24,072 bases of DNA, taken from contig JAAVAF010000039.1 in NCBI GenBank assembly GCA_014804225.1, forward strand, positions 1 to 24,072, given 5' to 3'. The notes beneath the pieces were generated by a model, which searched no databases, was not told where the DNA came from, and was given only the letters and a program-made list of their open reading frames with translations. The translations under genes were made by a program, and so were the position numbers. Origin of the DNA: Lachnospiraceae bacterium (lineage in GTDB: Bacteria; Bacillota; Clostridia; Lachnospirales; Lachnospiraceae). Shown piece after piece: positions 22,584-24,072 of the stretch (its first letter is position 1; each line of letters starts with the position of its first letter).

Positions 22584-24035
22584 TTAATTTCCTATCATCC
22601 AATCATACATTTCCTGATATTTCAGTGCCGATACTGCCCACGAATAATCTGTCGCCATCGCACGATCCACAATCTTATTCCAATCACGCTTTTTGTCATA
22701 ATAAATCTGCTCCGCATATCGAATTGCATTGAGCATCTCATGCGCATTGTAGTTTGTAAAACTAAAACCAGTACCGGTTCCCTCAAACTCATTGTACGGT
22801 GCTACTGTATCCTTCAAACCGCCCGTTTCACGAACGATAGGCACTGTACCATATCGCAGCGCCATAAGCTGGCTTAACCCACAAGGCTCAAAGAGCGACG
22901 GCATCAGAAATGCATCGCATGATGCATAGATTCTGTGCGAAAGTTCTTCTGAATAGTAAATATTGGCAGATACTTTTCCGTGGTACTTCCAATCAAAGTG
23001 ACGGAACATATTTTCGTATCGTTCCTCACCCGTTCCCAGCACAACAAGCTGAACATCATCTTTGCTGCACATTTCATCCATAATGTAAGCAACTAAATCC
23101 ATACCCTTTTGATCGGTAAGTCTTGACACAATACCAATCAGCATCTTCTTGTCATTTTCTTCAAGACCAAGCTGCTTTTGAAGCTCTCTCTTGTTCTTGA
23201 TCTTTTCTTTTCTAAAATTATCTGCATTGTATTTATGCACAATTAGTTCGTCCGTTTTCGGATTATAGTCATCATAATCAATACCGTTTACAATTCCCCG
23301 CAAGTCATTTTTCCTTGCATTCAACAATCCGTTCAGCTTTTCGCCGTAGAAGTCTGTCTTAATCTCCTCCGCATACGTTTCACTTACTGTCGTAATTGCA
23401 TCAGCATAAGTCAGTCCGCCCTTTAACAGATTCCCATCTTTAAAGAATCCGAGCTTATCGGGTGTGAAATATGAATTGTCAAGACCGGTAATCCCTTGAA
23501 CGGTTTTGATATCATAAATTCCCTGAAACTTGAGATTATGAATGGTCATGATCGATTTGATACCCTGATAAAATTCGCCCTGTGCAAATCGCTCTTTCAA
23601 ATATACCGGTATAATACCTGTCTGCCAGTCGTGACAGTGAACAATGTCCGGTCTAAAGCCCACTACAGGCAGTATTGACAGTGCTGCCTTTGAAAAAAAT
23701 ACGAACTTCGTAATTTCTCCGATATGGTTATCTCCATACGGCTTAAAGCCGCCAAACATCTTCTCATTGTCTATAAAATAATATGTGATACCATCGTATT
23801 GTGCCTCAAGAACACCCACGTATTCGTTCTGTCCCATAAAATCCATATAAAAATGCGTCCGATACTGCATCAAAGATTTCATTTGATCCGACATACACAT
23901 GTACTTCGGCAAAATAACTCTCGCATCAAAATATCTCTTATCATAATACTTAGGAAGAGATCCTACTACATCCGCAAGACCACCTGTTTTAATAAATGGT
24001 ACGCCTTCCGACGCTACAAACAAAATATTCTTCAT
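22584..24035 (-). CDS. glgA: Glycogen synthase, ADP-glucose type
   Basis: A GT5-family glycosyltransferase that extends alpha-1,4-glucan from ADP-glucose to build glycogen in the cytosol. It is 483 aa, the normal bacterial length. The N-terminal GT-B domain has the ADP-glucose motif KTGGLADV (Lys16, equivalent to E. coli Lys15). The C-terminal domain has SRLTDQKGMDL and the catalytic loop FEPCGLSQL with Glu383 (E. coli Glu377), followed by VRETGGLKDTV. The ATG at 24035 was chosen because AAGGG is about 11 nt upstream; the in-frame TTG at 24044 is only 2 nt from it. Its promoter would lie beyond the window edge. No glgB, glgC or glgD is in view. Confidence 0.96.
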   Translation of the reverse strand: MKNILFVASEGVPFIKTGGLADVVGSLPKYYDKRYFDARVILPKYMCMSDQMKSLMQYRTHFYMDFMGQNEYVGVLEAQYDGITYYFIDNEKMFGGFKPYGDNHIGEITKFVFFSKAALSILPVVGFRPDIVHCHDWQTGIIPVYLKERFAQGEFYQGIKSIMTIHNLKFQGIYDIKTVQGITGLDNSYFTPDKLGFFKDGNLLKGGLTYADAITTVSETYAEEIKTDFYGEKLNGLLNARKNDLRGIVNGIDYDDYNPKTDELIVHKYNADNFRKEKIKNKRELQKQLGLEENDKKMLIGIVSRLTDQKGMDLVAYIMDEMCSKDDVQLVVLGTGEERYENMFRHFDWKYHGKVSANIYYSEELSHRIYASCDAFLMPSLFEPCGLSQLMALRYGTVPIVRETGGLKDTVAPYNEFEGTGTGFSFTNYNAHEMLNAIRYAEQIYYDKKRDWNKIVDRAMATDYSWAVSALKYQEMYDWMIGN

Positions 24036-24072
24036 ATTATCCAAATCCCTTTCTTACAATTTATTTGTACAA

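Overview
The window looks like a stretch of chromosome from a low-G+C Gram-positive anaerobe of the Clostridia, most likely a Lachnospiraceae-type organism. The evidence is AGGAGG-type ribosome sites, TTGACA/TATAAT promoters, two sporulation-family genes (spoIIM, spoVB-like), and the conserved Firmicutes clusters yicC-remA-rpoZ-rimO-pgsA, recA-recX-rny and nudF-spoIIM-xerD. The species assignment is inference. Nearly all of the sequence is housekeeping. I see no insertion sequence, prophage, CRISPR array, rRNA or tRNA gene.

Layout. 1-1458 (minus): the start of pgk, cut by the window edge, preceded by gap, with a strong hairpin between them. 1773-2588 (plus): a PHP-family histidinol-phosphatase-like gene, converging at 3 nt on mnmA (2592-3668, minus). 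3837-6312 (plus): a SpoVB-like flippase and DAHP synthase, ended by a clear terminator. 6356-6465: a dense cluster of palindromes. 6466-8796 (minus): xerD, spoIIM and nudF. 8910-12394 (minus): rny, recX and recA. 12692-16067 (minus): the five-gene operon yicC-remA-rpoZ-rimO-pgsA. 16232-20691 (plus): an LtaS-type phosphoglycerol transferase and a YfhO-family glycosyltransferase, divergent from yicC. 20751-24035 (minus): rqcH and glgA.

How the genes fit together. gap and pgk are consecutive glycolytic steps. recA-recX is an SOS unit whose promoter carries a LexA/DinR box in its spacer. YicC and RNase Y are RNA-processing enzymes, and rpoZ, rimO, mnmA and rqcH serve transcription and translation quality. 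The ltaS-like/yfhO pair probably builds and decorates a surface glycopolymer. Well-formed sigma-A promoters with 17-nt spacers stand before mnmA, xerD, rny, recA and yicC, and they fix most of the transcription units.

Points most worth following: (1) the rny leader, where the Shine-Dalgarno lies inside a perfect small hairpin and upstream arms can pair in alternative ways; (2) XerD, whose usual catalytic beta-hairpin lysine position holds Asp; (3) the four-palindrome block at 6371-6464; (4) the absence of gmk from its usual place between remA and rpoZ. I found no clear new multi-gene system.
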